Below are positions 1 through 15,488 of a stretch of 64,000 nt of DNA, piece by piece. Every line of letters begins with the position of its first letter. Within the stretch, counting starts at the first letter, position 1. The stretch covers positions 563,456,010-563,520,009 of the forward strand of contig NC_081413.1 in the NCBI RefSeq assembly GCF_030272615.1, read 5' to 3'. The notes under the pieces were generated by a model. That model saw only the letters and a list, made by a program, of their open reading frames with translations, ran no database searches and had not been told where the DNA came from. Source of the stretch: Cryptomeria japonica. Lineage: Eukaryota; Streptophyta; Pinopsida; Cupressales; Cupressaceae. The position numbers and the translations under genes were made by a program.

Positions 1-487
1 AAAGGCAATCTCATATGCTCATGCTTGTGTGCAACTTGAACTTAATAATTCTATGTTTGACTCTATAGAAATTAGACTAGGAAGCATGCTTTGGATTTGA
101 TAATTAGATTATGAGGCTCTCCCTTTTGTTATTGTGTTTTCATGCTTATGGGGCCATTTATAGAAAATTCACAAAGAAACCCTCAAACTTCCTTCAATTC
201 TTTTTTGAGGTTTCTAAGGTTAAAATTAATGCAAAATAGAAAGCTCTAGTTTCCTTATAAGAGCCTAACTCAAGTGGTTTTATCCCTATAAGATTTTGTA
301 ATAAAGCACAAAGAATGTGATCTATCGAGAAAAAGATTTATCAAAGGTGTATTTATAAACAATGGTAGAGAATTTTGATGATATATGAGCATAATACAAT
401 GAAATATACTTTAGATAATCAAGATCTGTTCCTTTCTATTTTTTCCACGCTCCCACAATAAGCCATTGAAATTCCTTATGAACCATA
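1..487. other. AT-rich intergenic DNA, nothing recognised
   Basis: No convincing reading frame, RNA gene or repeat edge was seen before the target site duplication of the first LTR element. Confidence 0.5.
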
Positions 488-492
488 GGTAG

Positions 493-1290
493 TGATGCAG
501 GAACATCCTCAGTCTATGAGAAATCTTGCATCAACCAATTATATTTGCTTTTACTTTTGTTCTTGTTGTAGTTTTTGTGTCACTTTCAACATATTTCGGT
601 AGTTGTTCCTTTTTTGTTGCGGATTAGATTTTTGGTTTTCAAGCTGGTTTTTGTTCATCATTCCAGATTTGTAGTTCATTTGGATTCTTTTCCAACGAGT
701 TATTGCTTTCGGATTGGTCGTTCTTGGTTCTTGGAGTAAATTTTGAGCTTAATGGCTAATTGAAGATTTCTTCTCATGCGAAGCGATTTCTTAGCTTTCA
801 GATCAATTTGACACCTTTCTCATTGTCATTGGGCCCTTGGCTGACCTTTCTTGGTGGTCCACACTTCATTTGCATTCTTGGCGGAGGAGATCTTCGCGCT
901 TTGGTTCGACCTATTTTACACTTTTCATTTCCCATTTTGGAGAATGTGATCTTTTGTGGCCAACTTGGATGAGTTTTGGATAGTATATATATTGTTGTAT
1001 GCGATCCTTTGGGATATATGGAAGTAGTATGATGATGATCTATATTCAAAAATTGTAATTTGGATATCTCTTGGAAATTATGATGAGTTGTGTTTTGGGA
1101 TGTAGTATGTAATTGGGCATGTTAGCCTGCATGTAACCAGAAGTTACCAGATGTTCTATGATGGTTATATGATGATGCGGATGTTTGATTTTCTATTTTC
1201 TATGTTCTATGTTGTTGCTTCCATTGTGTTACTCTTATTGCACGATCTAGACTGTTCTCTTTGAGGATCCTCCATATCATGGCTATGTCA
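493..1290 (+). repeat. 5' LTR of the gag-protease Gypsy element
   Basis: It starts TGATGCAGGA and ends ATGTCA, matching 3368-4165 along its full length without net length change. A TATATATA stretch at 984-991 is a plausible promoter element but is not proven. Confidence 0.9.
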
Positions 1291-1292
1291 GA

Positions 1293-1304
1293 TGGTATCA
1301 GAGC
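1293..1304 (+). other. Primer binding site, tRNA-iMet type
   Basis: TGGTATCAGAGC lies two bases after the 5' LTR. This is the usual plant retrotransposon primer site, complementary to the 3' end of initiator methionine tRNA. Confidence 0.9.
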
Positions 1305-1456
1305 TAGTTGTGAACCTTGAGGCATTCTTTTGAGTAAATAGATTGTTGATTTGAGGCAGGCTACAAGTGTGTTAAATAGATCACTGACAAAAAGTCAATT
1401 GAAACCTCATAGTCAGATCATCGAGTTGAGGTAGTTGCACTAGAGCAAGGGAGGAG

Positions 1457-2520
1457 ATGCCACAAAGAAGGATGAACCCTAGGAGGGTAGAGTAGATGAT
1501 GGAGGATTTCAAGAATGAGATGAGGAATGAGATCTAAAACGTGTTGGCTAGTTTGCAGAGGAATCCAAAATTAGAGGATGAGTATGAAGAGGCATGAGAA
1601 GAGCTAGAGGATGAAGGTGTTGAAGAACTGGTGGATAAAGGTGAAGAAATATTTCTTAGAGTAGTGGAACAAGTACACAAAGTTCATAAAGTTGAGGTTC
1701 TAACTTTTTGGATTCATTGAATCTGGAAGACCTGATAGACCGGATCAAAGAGTTGGAGGACTACTTCGAGTTTGAAGATGTTAAGGACCCACGTAGAGTT
1801 CAATTAGCACAAACTAAGTTGAAAGGGCATTATGCTTTATGGTGGAAAGAGTTGCAAAAAGATAGAGTGGAGAACGATGAGCTGAAAATCACCTGGTGGA
1901 GACAAATGGTTGCAAGATTGAAGGATAAATTCATTCTGGGAGATTATGAGTTGGAATTGTTCAAGATGTTGCAGAACTTGAAGCAGAAAGGTAGGAGTGT
2001 GAAGGAGAATAATAAAGAATTCTACAAGGTGATGATCAGATCCAGACATTGAGAGATGGATAGGGAGAAGGTGGATAGATACATAAATGGACTTTGATTT
2101 AACATCTAGGATGAGATGAGTATGTTGAAGATTTCTACAGTTGAGGAGGCTTATCAATATGCTTTGAAGGCTGAAGATAAAGTGAAAAGGAGACAATAGA
2201 ATAACCCTAGAGGAAAGGAGAGATATAAGGGGTAGGTGAATGACAGTATAGAAAAGCAGAATATTGAATAAGAACCAAAATCTAAATGGAGTAAAGAATT
2301 GGAGCAAAAGATACAGAGAAAATGTAGTTGTAGTAGAAGTACAAAAATTTTAGGCAGATGTTTTAAGTGTGGAGAAACTAGACATAGATATTTGAGTGTA
2401 AGCAAGGAATGACAAGGAATTGCATGGAAAATGAGGATCAAGAAGCTAGAGTTACCAAAGAGAATGAGTTAGAACCAGAGCAAGGAGAGTCCCTTTTGTT
2501 CAGAAGAGTCTTGATGGAGT
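1457..2520 (+). pseudogene. Gypsy gag polyprotein, broken
   Basis: The likely original start is the ATG at 1457 (M-P-Q-R-R-M), followed by an acidic N-terminal region. A frame change near 1705 leads into the retrotransposon gag core (1708-2052), with the typical LKGHYALWW block and a downstream KFILGDYE-like segment. Translation continues after a stop at 2050 with in-frame stops. A zinc knuckle begins CFKCGETRH at about 2359; its last cysteine is lost to an apparent 1-base deletion near 2390. The core closely resembles the gag of the minus-strand chromovirus (25729-25947). Gag normally forms the cytoplasmic particle that packages element RNA; this copy cannot make full-length protein. Confidence 0.85.
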
Positions 2521-2544
2521 AGAACAATGAAGATACCAGACCTA

Positions 2545-3131
2545 CTCAAAGGAAGAATCTTTTTTGGACTGTTTGCAAATTAGGTGGTAAGTGTTGTAAG
2601 GTTATGATGGATACTGGAAGTACTGATAGTTTGGTATCAGAGGAGATGGTAGTGAAGCTTGATTTGAAGAGGCTTGAGCATCCTTGCCCTTACAAGGTGA
2701 GTTGGTTGCAAGATGATAATAAGGTGGACGTGAGAGATAAGGGCTTGGTGAATTTTAATATTGTACCTTTGAAGGATGAATTCTTCTGTAATGGTTTTCC
2801 TATGAGTGCTTGTCATGTTTTGTTGGGTAGACCTTGGCAGTTTGATGGAAGAGCTATTTACGATTGTAGAAGAAACCTAATCACTATTGAGAAGGATGAG
2901 CATAATTTTACTTTAGCTTCTTTGAAGGAGAAGAAGAAGGTAGTGAAGAATTTGAGTCTTGTGAAGAATTGCATTGCTAAGAAGCAAGTTGCAGAGGATA
3001 CACCGGATAGTGGCATGGATTTCCAGAAGGATCTACTGGATAGGTCTAACAACAAGGTGGTACTGGATGACATAAAGGTTAAGGTGTTGATGGTAGACCA
3101 GATGAAATATTTTGGCAGAAATATATCATAA
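2545..3131 (+). pseudogene. Gypsy retropepsin (aspartic protease) domain
   Basis: The open frame 2604-3131 (175 codons) carries the active-site motif D-T-G-S-T at about codons 3-7, and later VLLGRPWQFD, the conserved C-terminal part of plant Gypsy proteases. The same frame extends upstream to about 2545 through a cysteine-containing lead-in (GGKCCKV) shared with the chromovirus protease. In a complete element this enzyme cleaves the Gag-Pol polyprotein. Here it is followed by about 230 bp of stop-rich sequence and then the 3' LTR instead of reverse transcriptase. The domain looks structurally complete, but no functional Gag-Pol is available to express it. Confidence 0.85.
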
Positions 3132-3367
3132 TTGTAATTTAGAAAGAGAGAAACAGTTAGAGATAATATGAAGGTATGAAGCAAGTAAAGGGAGATAAAG
3201 AAAAACAAAAGCTAGAGAATCTGGATGGGGTTCCGGAAGAGGTTAGGATGAAATTTGGAAACAAAGAATACATTTGGATCATAAATGAGCATGGGTTCTA
3301 TATCCCAAATCCTTTTCGATGTTCTTGAGTTGCCTCTCATGGAACATCTTTTTCTACCTAGGGTGTT

Positions 3368-4165
3368 TGATGGATGAGCATCCCTAGTCTATGAGCAATC
3401 TTGCATCAACCAAATATATTTGCTTTTAGTTTTGTTCTTGTTGCAGTTTTTGTGTTACTTTTAGCTTATTCCGGTAGTTTTTCCTTTTTTGTTGCAGATT
3501 AGATTTTCATCTTTCAGGCAGGTTCTTGTTCATCATTCCAAATTTCTAATTCATTTGGATTCTTTTATGGTGAGTTATTGCTTCTGGATTGGCTATTCTT
3601 GGTTCATGGAGTAGTTTTTGAGCTTAATGACTAGTTGGAGATTTCTTCTCGTGTGAAGAGATTTCTTAGCCTGCGGATCAATTTGGCACCTTGTTTGATG
3701 TTGTTGGGCCCTTGGATGACCTTTCTTGGTGGTCCACACTTCACTTGCATTCTTGGCAGAGGACATCTTCACATTTTGGGATGACCTATTTTACACGTTT
3801 CATTTTCCTGTTTTGGAGAATGTGATCTTTTGTGGCCGACTTGGATGAGTTTTGGATGGTATATATATTGTCGTATGTGATCCTTTGGGATATATGGAAG
3901 TAGTATGACGATGATCTAGATTTAGAAATTATAATTTGGATATCTCTTGGAGATCTAGATGAGTTGTGTTATGGGATGTAGTCTGTAACTGGACATGTTA
4001 GCCTGCATGTAACTGGATGTTACTGAATGTTCTATGATGAATATATGATGATGCAGATGTCTGATTTCCATTTTCTATATTTTGTGGTGTTGCTTCCATT
4101 GTGTTACTCTTGCTGCATGATCTAGATTGTTCTTATTGAGGATCTTCTTAATCATGGCAGCATAA
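3368..4165 (+). repeat. 3' LTR of the gag-protease Gypsy element
   Basis: It matches 493-1290 end to end (798 bp each). It starts TGATGGATGAGCATCC and ends CATAA, where the 5' copy ends GTCA, so the terminal CA is mutated. The copy of GGTAG follows at once at 4166. Confidence 0.9.
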
Positions 4166-4170
4166 GGTAG

Positions 4171-7141
<2,971 letters not shown>

Positions 7142-8217
7142 CGATTTACATATATACATAAGAGTTTTTTTATTGTTAAATAACATAACTAATACTATGT
7201 ATATATATGATTATCAAGATAATTTTTTTAAAATATTTCACTAACATAATTTGTTTAAAGATAGACACACCAACCTAACTTCTAATTCTAATTCTAGCCC
7301 TAATAATTATTCAAACCATAGATTTAATCATAATCTTAAGTCTAGCCACTATTTTTTATTTATATAAACATATAGAATTACTTGTACTAAATTTATACAT
7401 ACTATCTTTAAAAAGATCTCTAAAATATGATAAAATACCTTTTAACTTATAAAAATCTTAAAAAATTAATAAAAAATTAATAACTAATAAATTATTCATA
7501 AATTCTTAATTCAAACCTACTTAATTGGTCCACAAACCCTATACTTTCAACACATTTTAAAATTATCATAAATTTATACTAAACAAATCACAATGTAATA
7601 CATTATTACCATTTAATTACAAACAAACCTAAGAAGTCCGAGCCTTTATAAATAGGCAGCCCAGTCAAAAAGTTAAAATTGTACCTGAATTCTTTGCACT
7701 AAAAGGACCAGATTGCAGTTTGGAGTCGGTCAATAGTCAAGAAGTTTGGTTTGAACCTCAGCGTGACCATCAAGAAATTACCGGTGACTCAAACGAAGAC
7801 CTAATTTTCTTAGTTTTACATTTCACTGACTTGGCTATGTTCACTTTCATTCTTAGAAGAGCTTATATGTTCAGCAATATCATTAATAAATGGTTATCAT
7901 ATAATTAGCAGTATAAATTAAAAAATTAAAAAAATTGAATTATTTTATTTATTTATGAGTTGTTTGTGCAAGTATATTGGCAAGAGTGAGTTCACGATAT
8001 GGAAGTCAATTCTGAGTGTTCAACACTTTTAAGCCTAGAAGTGTATTCTTAGTGTCACACACACGTTAAGCAACATATTAAGCCTAGAAAATGTTAGTCA
8101 ACTCTGAGTGTTTAACACTTTAAGTCTAGAAGTATATGCTTAGTGTGTGTGATTTAAGTCATTCTGTGAAATTGAGCTCATGCCAAATGTTAGAATTATA
8201 AACAAAGTCACAATTGT

Positions 8218-8892
8218 GAGTGTTTGTACAAGTATATTGGTAAAATTGAGGTCATGGGAGATGTTAGAATTTAATAAACAAAGTCACAATTGCGAGCGTT
8301 TGTGCAAGTATACTGGTAAGATTAAACTCATGGAAGATGTTAGAATTTTATAAACAAAATCATAATTGTGAGTGTTTGTGTGAGTATACTGGTGAAATTG
8401 AGCTCATGCGAGATGTTAGAATTTCATAAACAAAGTTACAAATTGTGAGTGTTTATGCAAGTATACTGCTAAAATTGAGATCATGAGAGATGTTGGAATT
8501 TTATAAACAAAGTTACAATTGCGAGCGTTTGTGGAAGTATACTGGTAAGATTGAACTCATGGAAGATGCTAAAATTTCATAAACAAACTCATAATTAGAG
8601 TGTTTGTGCAAGTATACTGGTAAGATTGAACTCATGGAAGATGTTATAATTTCATAGATAAAGTCAGAATTGTGAGTGTTTGTGTAAGTATACTGGTAAG
8701 ATTAAATTCATGGAAGGTGTTAGAATTTCATAAATAAAATCACAATTTTAAGTGTTTGTGCAAGTATACTGGTAAGATTGAGCTCATAAAAGATATTAGA
8801 ATTTCGTAAACAAAATGTTTGCACAAATATACTAATAAGATTGAGCTCTTGAAAAATGTTAAAATTTCTTAAACAAAATCATATTTGTAAAT
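8218..8892 (+). repeat. Tandem array, about nine copies of a 75-77 bp unit
   Basis: The landmark GTTTGT/GTTTAT followed by a variant of GCAAGTATACTGGTAAGATTG recurs at 8222, 8298, 8374, 8451, 8527, 8602, 8678, 8754 and 8817. The last step is shortened by about 13 bases. Each unit also carries a version of AGATGTTAGAATTT and ATAAACAAA. A partial unit lies at 7962. The array is absent from the matching place in copy B (about 15840), so it expanded in copy A or was lost in B. Confidence 0.9.
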
Positions 8893-9836
8893 GTAGACAT
8901 TCATTCAAACTTTTCTATGACTGATGTATTCCATCAACATAACTGCATAAGAAAAGAACCACAAGATGTTTTATATTCCATCAAGATATACATAACTGCA
9001 TGAGAAAAGAACCACAAGAACCCATGAAATAATTTTATATTCAATCAAGATATAAAAGAACCGCAAGATGATCTCAAAGGGTTTCGTAGGCAAGTCCAAA
9101 GGTTAGGAGAAGGTAGCTTCCCCCATAACTGCATAAGACAGATCACCAGGTTATGACTTTAAAGCATAAGACAAATCCCCACACTCTAATCAGCTGAACC
9201 AACCATTACACTCACTCAGAAGAACCTCATGCAAATCCAATACAATAAAATATGAGCAATCAGACTGCCCTCAACTGATCCAAACATTTTCATACTTTCT
9301 TTAACCATGGTAGTACTCTTCAGACTGCTTTTAACCTGTAAATCAAAAGCAACAAAGCTCTTACATTCTCAGATTACTTAAAACCAAACATCCCAATACA
9401 GATATGTATAATTCACAGCAGGTGTTTGAGTGGTATGTTAAAGCAATCATGACCCACATCAAATCTTAATCAAACTTACAACAATCAATAAAGGCATCCA
9501 CAAAACACAGAGAAACAAAACTTCCATGAGATTTAGTTAATGGGAAAGACAATATAGAAGAACTCTGTGGATTTGCCATAAAGGGCATGAGAGGTGGTGG
9601 GAAAACTAAGGAGAGATGTATATAATAACTCCATCTCTTGATCTGAGCTCTCCCACCACCCCTCACTCCTTTTATGTCCAACAGAAGCTTTGCCAAATAT
9701 ATCTAAACATTTATCATATCTCAATGAAATGATCCATTTGGATAGTTGTATTTATACAGAAAAGAAGAAGAATGACTGTTGAATATTTACCCTGACAGGA
9801 AAAATTCTACCCATCCATCTTCTTGGGTGTTTTACA

Positions 9837-10004
9837 ATGGAGGAAAAGATGAAAGTAAATCCATATGGAAGTACAATAATTGCCATTGGACTCGCAGTAA
9901 TTACACTTGCCTTTTCACCTGTTTACAGAGTTACCATCTGTTTTTCTCACAGAATCAGTAAATTGATAAGCCTGTCTGTTGGATATTTATCCTCTATTGA
10001 ATAA
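9837..10004 (+). CDS. Small ORF with a predicted membrane segment (uncertain)
   Basis: A 55-codon frame opens with M-E-E-K-M-K and runs into a hydrophobic stretch of about 20 residues (IIAIGLAVITLAFSPVY). It corresponds to the 44-codon frame at 16827-16961 in copy B, where the hydrophobic stretch is kept but the C-terminus differs. The segment belongs to a module that repeats again at about 10067-10190. A pyrimidine-rich stretch ending CAG lies about 40 bases before the ATG and could be an acceptor splice site, making this part of an exon. I do not recognise a family. It may equally be chance coding potential in a repeat. Confidence 0.25.
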   Translation: MEEKMKVNPYGSTIIAIGLAVITLAFSPVYRVTICFSHRISKLISLSVGYLSSIE

Positions 10005-10291
10005 TATTTTATTTGTAATTTTCTCAAAGAATCCATATGCGTGAAGAATAATTGATATGCTTGTCTGTTGAATATTTATCTCTATAGGAAAAGGAAAATG
10101 AATAAGATCCAGGAAAAGTTGAAGTGAGATCCGTTTGGAATTCCAATAATTACAATTGGACTTGCAGTAATTAAACTCTCATTTATATGTTATCATTATT
10201 AAAATATAATTAAAAACGGTGGAAGACTTGACATTTTAATCTAGAAGATTTGATTTGGGCATGAGTTTTGAATTAGTGTAATGGTGAAAAC

Positions 10292-10650
10292 TGTGGGCAA
10301 GGTCTATTTAGTATTGTGGATGTACATTTGACTGTATTTAGTAATTAATAAATTTGGTCAAAAGTGAGTTCAAAGTGTTGAATAGTCAAATGTAAAATTA
10401 TGCATTTCTTTTTTTTTAATAGATTATCAAAAGGTGTTCCTAAATATTATTAGTCTTTACCCACATTCAAACACCAAATATTAAAATGAGCCAATTTCAA
10501 TTGTGGGCAAGGTCTCTTTAGTATTGTGGATGCGTTGAATAGCCAAATATAAAATTATGTATCTCTCTTTTTCACAATAGATTATCAAAATATTATTAGT
10601 CTTTGCACATATTCAAACACCAAATATTAAAGTGAGCCAATTCTAACAAG
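10292..10650 (+). repeat. Direct tandem duplication, about 210 bp
   Basis: The sequence starting TGTGGGCAAGGTCT at 10292 is repeated from 10502. The second copy has lost roughly 60 bases internally. Both contain CATTCAAACACCAAATATTAAA or a close variant, each followed by GAGCCAATT. Confidence 0.85.
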
Positions 10651-11850
10651 TCTACATTCTACTAGATTAAATTTAATAATTGTAACGTTGCATAAAATTT
10701 AATTTTGTTGAAATCAATTCTGCCCTAGTAGAAGTGACCCGAGTCACATCCACAAGTTAGTGACAATGTGAAAAAAAATCTAATGCCTTGATGAATAGAT
10801 TCTTGTTATTTGGAAAGAGTCTTCTATATCAAAATTGGAGTTAAAAGTAACATGCAATTAATTAATTAATTTTTTTGTTTATTTAAATATTTTATTATCA
10901 TTAAATTTTACAATCAGTCTCAATTAATTTATTTAGATTAATTGTACATGTGTTTATTTGAATAATTCTAGATATCTAATGTAATGTATGTAAATTTGCC
11001 TTTACATTTTTGGTGATCTTGACATTCTTACATGACCTAGGGTTTTGACCTTAGAGCTTATCCTTCTTTATTAGAGTCTTCAAACTTGATTGTATATAAG
11101 TTAAATCGTTTTTTTAGGGTTTTTTCCCATTTATGTTAAATCATTATTTCATGTTAGAAACATGTCTCAACCTTTCATCCTAATGTTAAGAATACAAAAA
11201 TATATTTTTTAGCTCATAAAATAAAAAAAGAATATAATTTATGGATTATGAAGGTCAATTTTTTAGCCTCAACAATATTAAAATAGGCTTTGAATAAAGC
11301 AATTTGGTTATGGTGAAATAGATATCTTCAATGCCTTCAATTAGAAAGAAAAAATAGAGTTTCAATTAGCTTCTAAAATCAAAAGTTATGGCCTCTAGAA
11401 GTTAGGTAAGATCATCAACATAAAAAAATGTATGACCATCCACAATGTATAATAGATTTGTAAGAGAAATTTACATTTGTTGACCAACTAAGGCTAAACA
11501 TTATGAGATTTCATGAGGCATATTTGAATGGAAATAATGGAGTCAAAATGGATCTCCCAAGTTGATGAATGGATTATGATGCTCTTATGCCACATGTAAG
11601 GAATTTGTTATTTTTAGCTTATGGACTCATTTTGGATCTTGGCTATTGAATTTTAACTAGGGGTTTGGGTGCCACATTTTTTTTTTTAGCTCATGGTTTC
11701 CTAATTTCAATTTAAAGGTTTTATGTATTGCTTCTCTTATTTATTGAATTATTGATACAAATATTTTAGAGTAAATTTTTCTATGTGGCATTATACTACC
11801 AGATTTTCTCTAGATCTCTTGTTGATGATACTATTGTAAAGACAAGACAC

Positions 11851-14689
11851 CAATGATCACCCTACCAATCATCCTAGACCAACTAAATCTTAACCACATC
11901 ATTTCAATATCTAGAAACTCCTAATGTAAAATGACCACTACACTCAATACCAAAAGATTACCTCAAACCACCACCAAATATCCCTTTGCATGATTAGCAT
12001 GAAATATAGGAACTCACCATGGTGTGATTAACATCTCCTCAACATAAAATCACATGTCTCCAACAAATAGGTATGCTCCCAAGAGCACCCATATCATACC
12101 AAAAATCCAATAGGTAATCAAGTGTTCACCATGGCACAAGAACACCTATCCTTTAAACCAAGGATCATGTGTCAAATCAATAGATCTACATCACTATAAA
12201 TATCCCACTAAAATTTATCATGAGCTACTCATTAAAATGATAAGTATTTCATAAGTGATTCAATTATATTTGGTCTTCATACAATCAAAGAACTCAACTA
12301 CAATAATTGAAGCTCTCAAAAGGAAAAGTAGAAGCCATGATCACCAAACCAATTGGGTAAAAAATGTGTGATAACTTCATAGGCTCGACCATGTTGTGCC
12401 AAAGGTCCAAAATACACACACAAGAACTTTTGTGACACCAAAATCATCATCTTCACTCCAAATATTAAATTGTCACCACTAATAATATCCTTGCACAAAA
12501 ATCCTATTGATGCATGCGATCTATTTTTTCTCATGATTGCATAGTTTATGTCCTCAAAACTAGAAGATATCTGCACACCTATTTGCATTACAATAATCTC
12601 TTATTTAAAACATTTGTGAAAATAGATCAAGAGCTATGCCAAAACCTATTTCTAACTCTACGGCTACATAAGGGTAAAAAAATATGCAATTTCAAAAAAA
12701 TGTTAAAAAAATCTTCCATTTATATGATAGTTATGACATTTCAAAAAAATTCCTCAATTTTAAATTATTACCTCAATTGAGTATTTCCATGAATAATGAG
12801 TTCCTAGTGACACTCAATTACCCAAAATATTAGTTCTTAGTAGCTCATAAATTCACACAAGACTCAAGATGGTTAAAAGGTACATGAGAAGTGTAGATTC
12901 AAGAGTTCAAATGGTTTTTGTAAGTTCGAAAATGTATTTAAAGTCTTGAAAGATATACCTAAAGTTGAAAAGAGTATTGAAAAATAGTTAAGTAATTAAT
13001 TCATTAACAATTACTAATTTTTAACCTCGCATTCCCTATGACTAGATGTGTGGTGCTAGCTTAGTCAACACTATGCACTACACATATTTCAACTATTGCA
13101 TCTTAATCTTGCTCATTTTATGACTACTAATCAACCTCATTATCTTGGTAAGCCCTAATTTCATTCATGAAGTTTCATGATCATTGAAACACCTCTACTA
13201 AATTACTTAACTAAATTTCTACATAAATTTATATAATAATTTTCTAAGTATAAATTTACAAATACTTAGACATGTTAAAAAACCCTCATTCTATATTCTA
13301 TATTATTCTCACTAATATGTACCATCACTTTATTTGAAGGAAACATAACAAAATTAATACCGGGTTTATATTTTAACTAACCCAATTTAGAAAAATCTAC
13401 TAGTATTCTTAACCCATGCTACACCCATAATTTTTAATATAGTGAAGATAAGTTACAAATACCAAGGGTGTTAGAAAATGTTAGTTCTCAAAACTGACAT
13501 AACATAGATTAGGGAGCTAGTTCTAGGGCCCACATAAATGTGAAAGAGTTTTGTGGTAATGTAAAGGAATAAAACAAATCGAATTGTACAGAATGTTTTT
13601 GAAAGTGGACTGTTCCATTCTACTAGTTTTCCTATAGTTACATAAAATGTTTCTTTCTTGTACCAAGTATGGACACCTTTCACTACCAAATGCAATTATT
13701 TATCAAAATTATTTGTTAGGGAGAATAATTTTTTATTGGGGGGAGATCATATAAGTGTTAACATCCACAACCAATTGGTCAATCTTGAAAATACCTAATA
13801 TTTTTACATGACTTCATATTTATTTGATATTATAAGAAAGAAATAAACATTTCATAAGGATGAATGATGTGTTCACTATGCTAATTATAATATAATTGAG
13901 TAGGGAAATTGTTATAATATCTACAAAAGAAACTGTATTGATAATAAAATATGAGTGTCACTTCATTCAATTCCCCATTTTATATCTATATGGGTGACTT
14001 TAAATGTGCTCCATACAAACTCTCCATACAAACTCCCCCATTTAGTAATTGTAAAATGGTCTTAGTTTTGTAGGAAAATATGGGAAATTAATAAAACATA
14101 AAAGAAAAATAAACTAATTGTGATCCCATTCCCAATTGATGTTAGCTATTACCTAGATAAATATTGTTTTGATATGCAATATTCAAAGAACTCTTGTTGA
14201 ATTGATAATGCATTTTTATGATAAAAGGTTTTCCATTGATAGCAAAAAAAAAGAAGTAAATATTAGTCTTAAACTTGGTCCATAATATAATTATATTCTA
14301 CACATGGAATATTATAAGGAGAACCATGAAAATGGTTTTGAAATTAGAATAAGAGACTAAATGAGGATGATTTTAGACTAGCTAAAAGCATTGAATGAGG
14401 AGGAATCTTATCCATCTTATGTATAATAAATTGATTCAAATGATCTATCATTTGCCTATTAATTGGACCAAAAAAGAAAGGGTATGTGTTGCAATGGCCA
14501 AAGGAATGGATTAATATAAATAATAAAAAAGGGCCATCATAGATCTTAGAGAAAATATAAACTCATTCAATCTCTGATTTTTCTTTTGTTTGCACAATTC
14601 ATATGAAGAACACTTTAAGAAGTGATGGAGATGACGAGATCCAAACAAGAGGCAAGTTTATATCAACACTTGTATTGCAGACAATGCTC
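11851..14689. other. AT-rich spacer between duplication copies
   Basis: No gene or element edge was recognised. Short frames on either strand look random, with AT-driven composition and no motif. Confidence 0.5.
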
Positions 14690-15316
14690 CTAGAAACCCT
14701 TATTTTAAAACTGATTTTAGCTTTAACTTTATTTCTAACCTTAATTCTTAGCCCAACCATATAACCTTGTTTTTAACTATAATTCTAAACCTAATTTTAA
14801 TTCTAACCCTATTTCTAACTATAATTCTAATCATAAGCCTTTATTCAAACCCTAAATTTTATTGATCTAAACATATAAACATTACATATCTTAAAAGTAT
14901 ATTGGAGACTCAATTAACATCTTACATATTACAATTGTGAATGCTACTAACATATCTATCTTTTAAAAAATCTCTCTAAATTATGATTAAAAAAATCATT
15001 CCACTTATATATTAAAAATTAATTAAAATTAGATACTTAAAAGAAAATGTATTAACAACTTTTAAATAACATCATTTAAATAATTTTTCTGGAAAATAAT
15101 TATACTATATAAAATTAATTAAAAACTATCAATAAATCATCAAAAATATTAATTCAAACCTACCTAGATAGTTTTATACATAAACCATACACTTCCAACA
15201 TAATTAATTGAGATATATTCATTCTAAAACAAATAATATCCTAATACATTATTACCATTTAATTACAAGCACAGTCTATATTAACTAGCTCAGTTAGTCA
15301 GAAACATCTATCCAGC

Positions 15317-15393
15317 CATCAGAAATGAAAATCTTATCAAGGAGGGACTTAGTTTTTTTTTAACTCTTCTTAAAAAGATTTTCATTTCTGATG
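15317..15393. repeat. Perfect 19-bp inverted repeat, 39-base loop
   Basis: CATCAGAAATGAAAATCTT at 15317-15335 is perfectly complementary to 15375-15393. It lies in an interval of roughly 100 bp that copy A lacks at the matching place near 7640. Confidence 0.9.
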
Positions 15394-15488
15394 TCTTGAT
15401 AGACAAAGGTCAGTCAAAAGGGTAAAGTTGTAAACTGAACTCTGAAACCTCTCCACCTGCAGGTGACTTCTTTAGAATAAAAAGACTA

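Larger units (their letters stand above)
488..4170 (+). mobile_element. Internally deleted Gypsy LTR retrotransposon (gag-protease only)
   Basis: Two LTRs of exactly 798 bp (493-1290 and 3368-4165) are flanked by a perfect 5-bp TSD, GGTAG, at 488-492 and 4166-4170. The interior of 2077 bp begins with a tRNA-iMet-type primer binding site and encodes a decayed gag and a retropepsin. No reverse transcriptase, RNase H or integrase is present between protease and 3' LTR, where a full Gypsy element would carry about 3 kb more. The first 45 bases of the LTR resemble those of the chromovirus at 20856-27025, so the two belong to related families. By eye the LTRs differ at roughly one base in seven, so the insertion is old. 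Mobilisation in trans by a full-length relative is an inference. Confidence 0.9.
7250..11850 (+). repeat. Segmental duplication, copy A
   Basis: Long stretches here reappear in the same order and orientation at 14690-27580. Anchors: about 7565-7635 matches 15205-15275; 9466-9960 matches 16460-16925; 10230-10290 matches 17125-17210; 10730-10960 matches 20415-20640; 11150-11275 matches 20720-20850; 11340-11850 matches 27085-27540. Copy A lacks the hAT relic and the chromovirus found in copy B. It has its own 76-bp tandem array and a 210-bp tandem duplication. The unit could be a segmental duplication or two copies of an undescribed repeat family; no terminal repeats were found. Confidence 0.85.

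Noticed and set aside
8218-8892. Regular repeats resembling a CRISPR array
   Set aside because: Units are contiguous tandem copies without unique spacers, in plant DNA.
9466-9696. Minus-strand 76-codon frame similar to one at 16461-16685
   Set aside because: The similarity follows from the DNA duplication. The C-termini differ by frameshift, so coding constraint is not shown.
14690-14850. Telomere-like TTCTAACCC words
   Set aside because: They are degenerate and irregular, not runs of the plant telomere heptamer.
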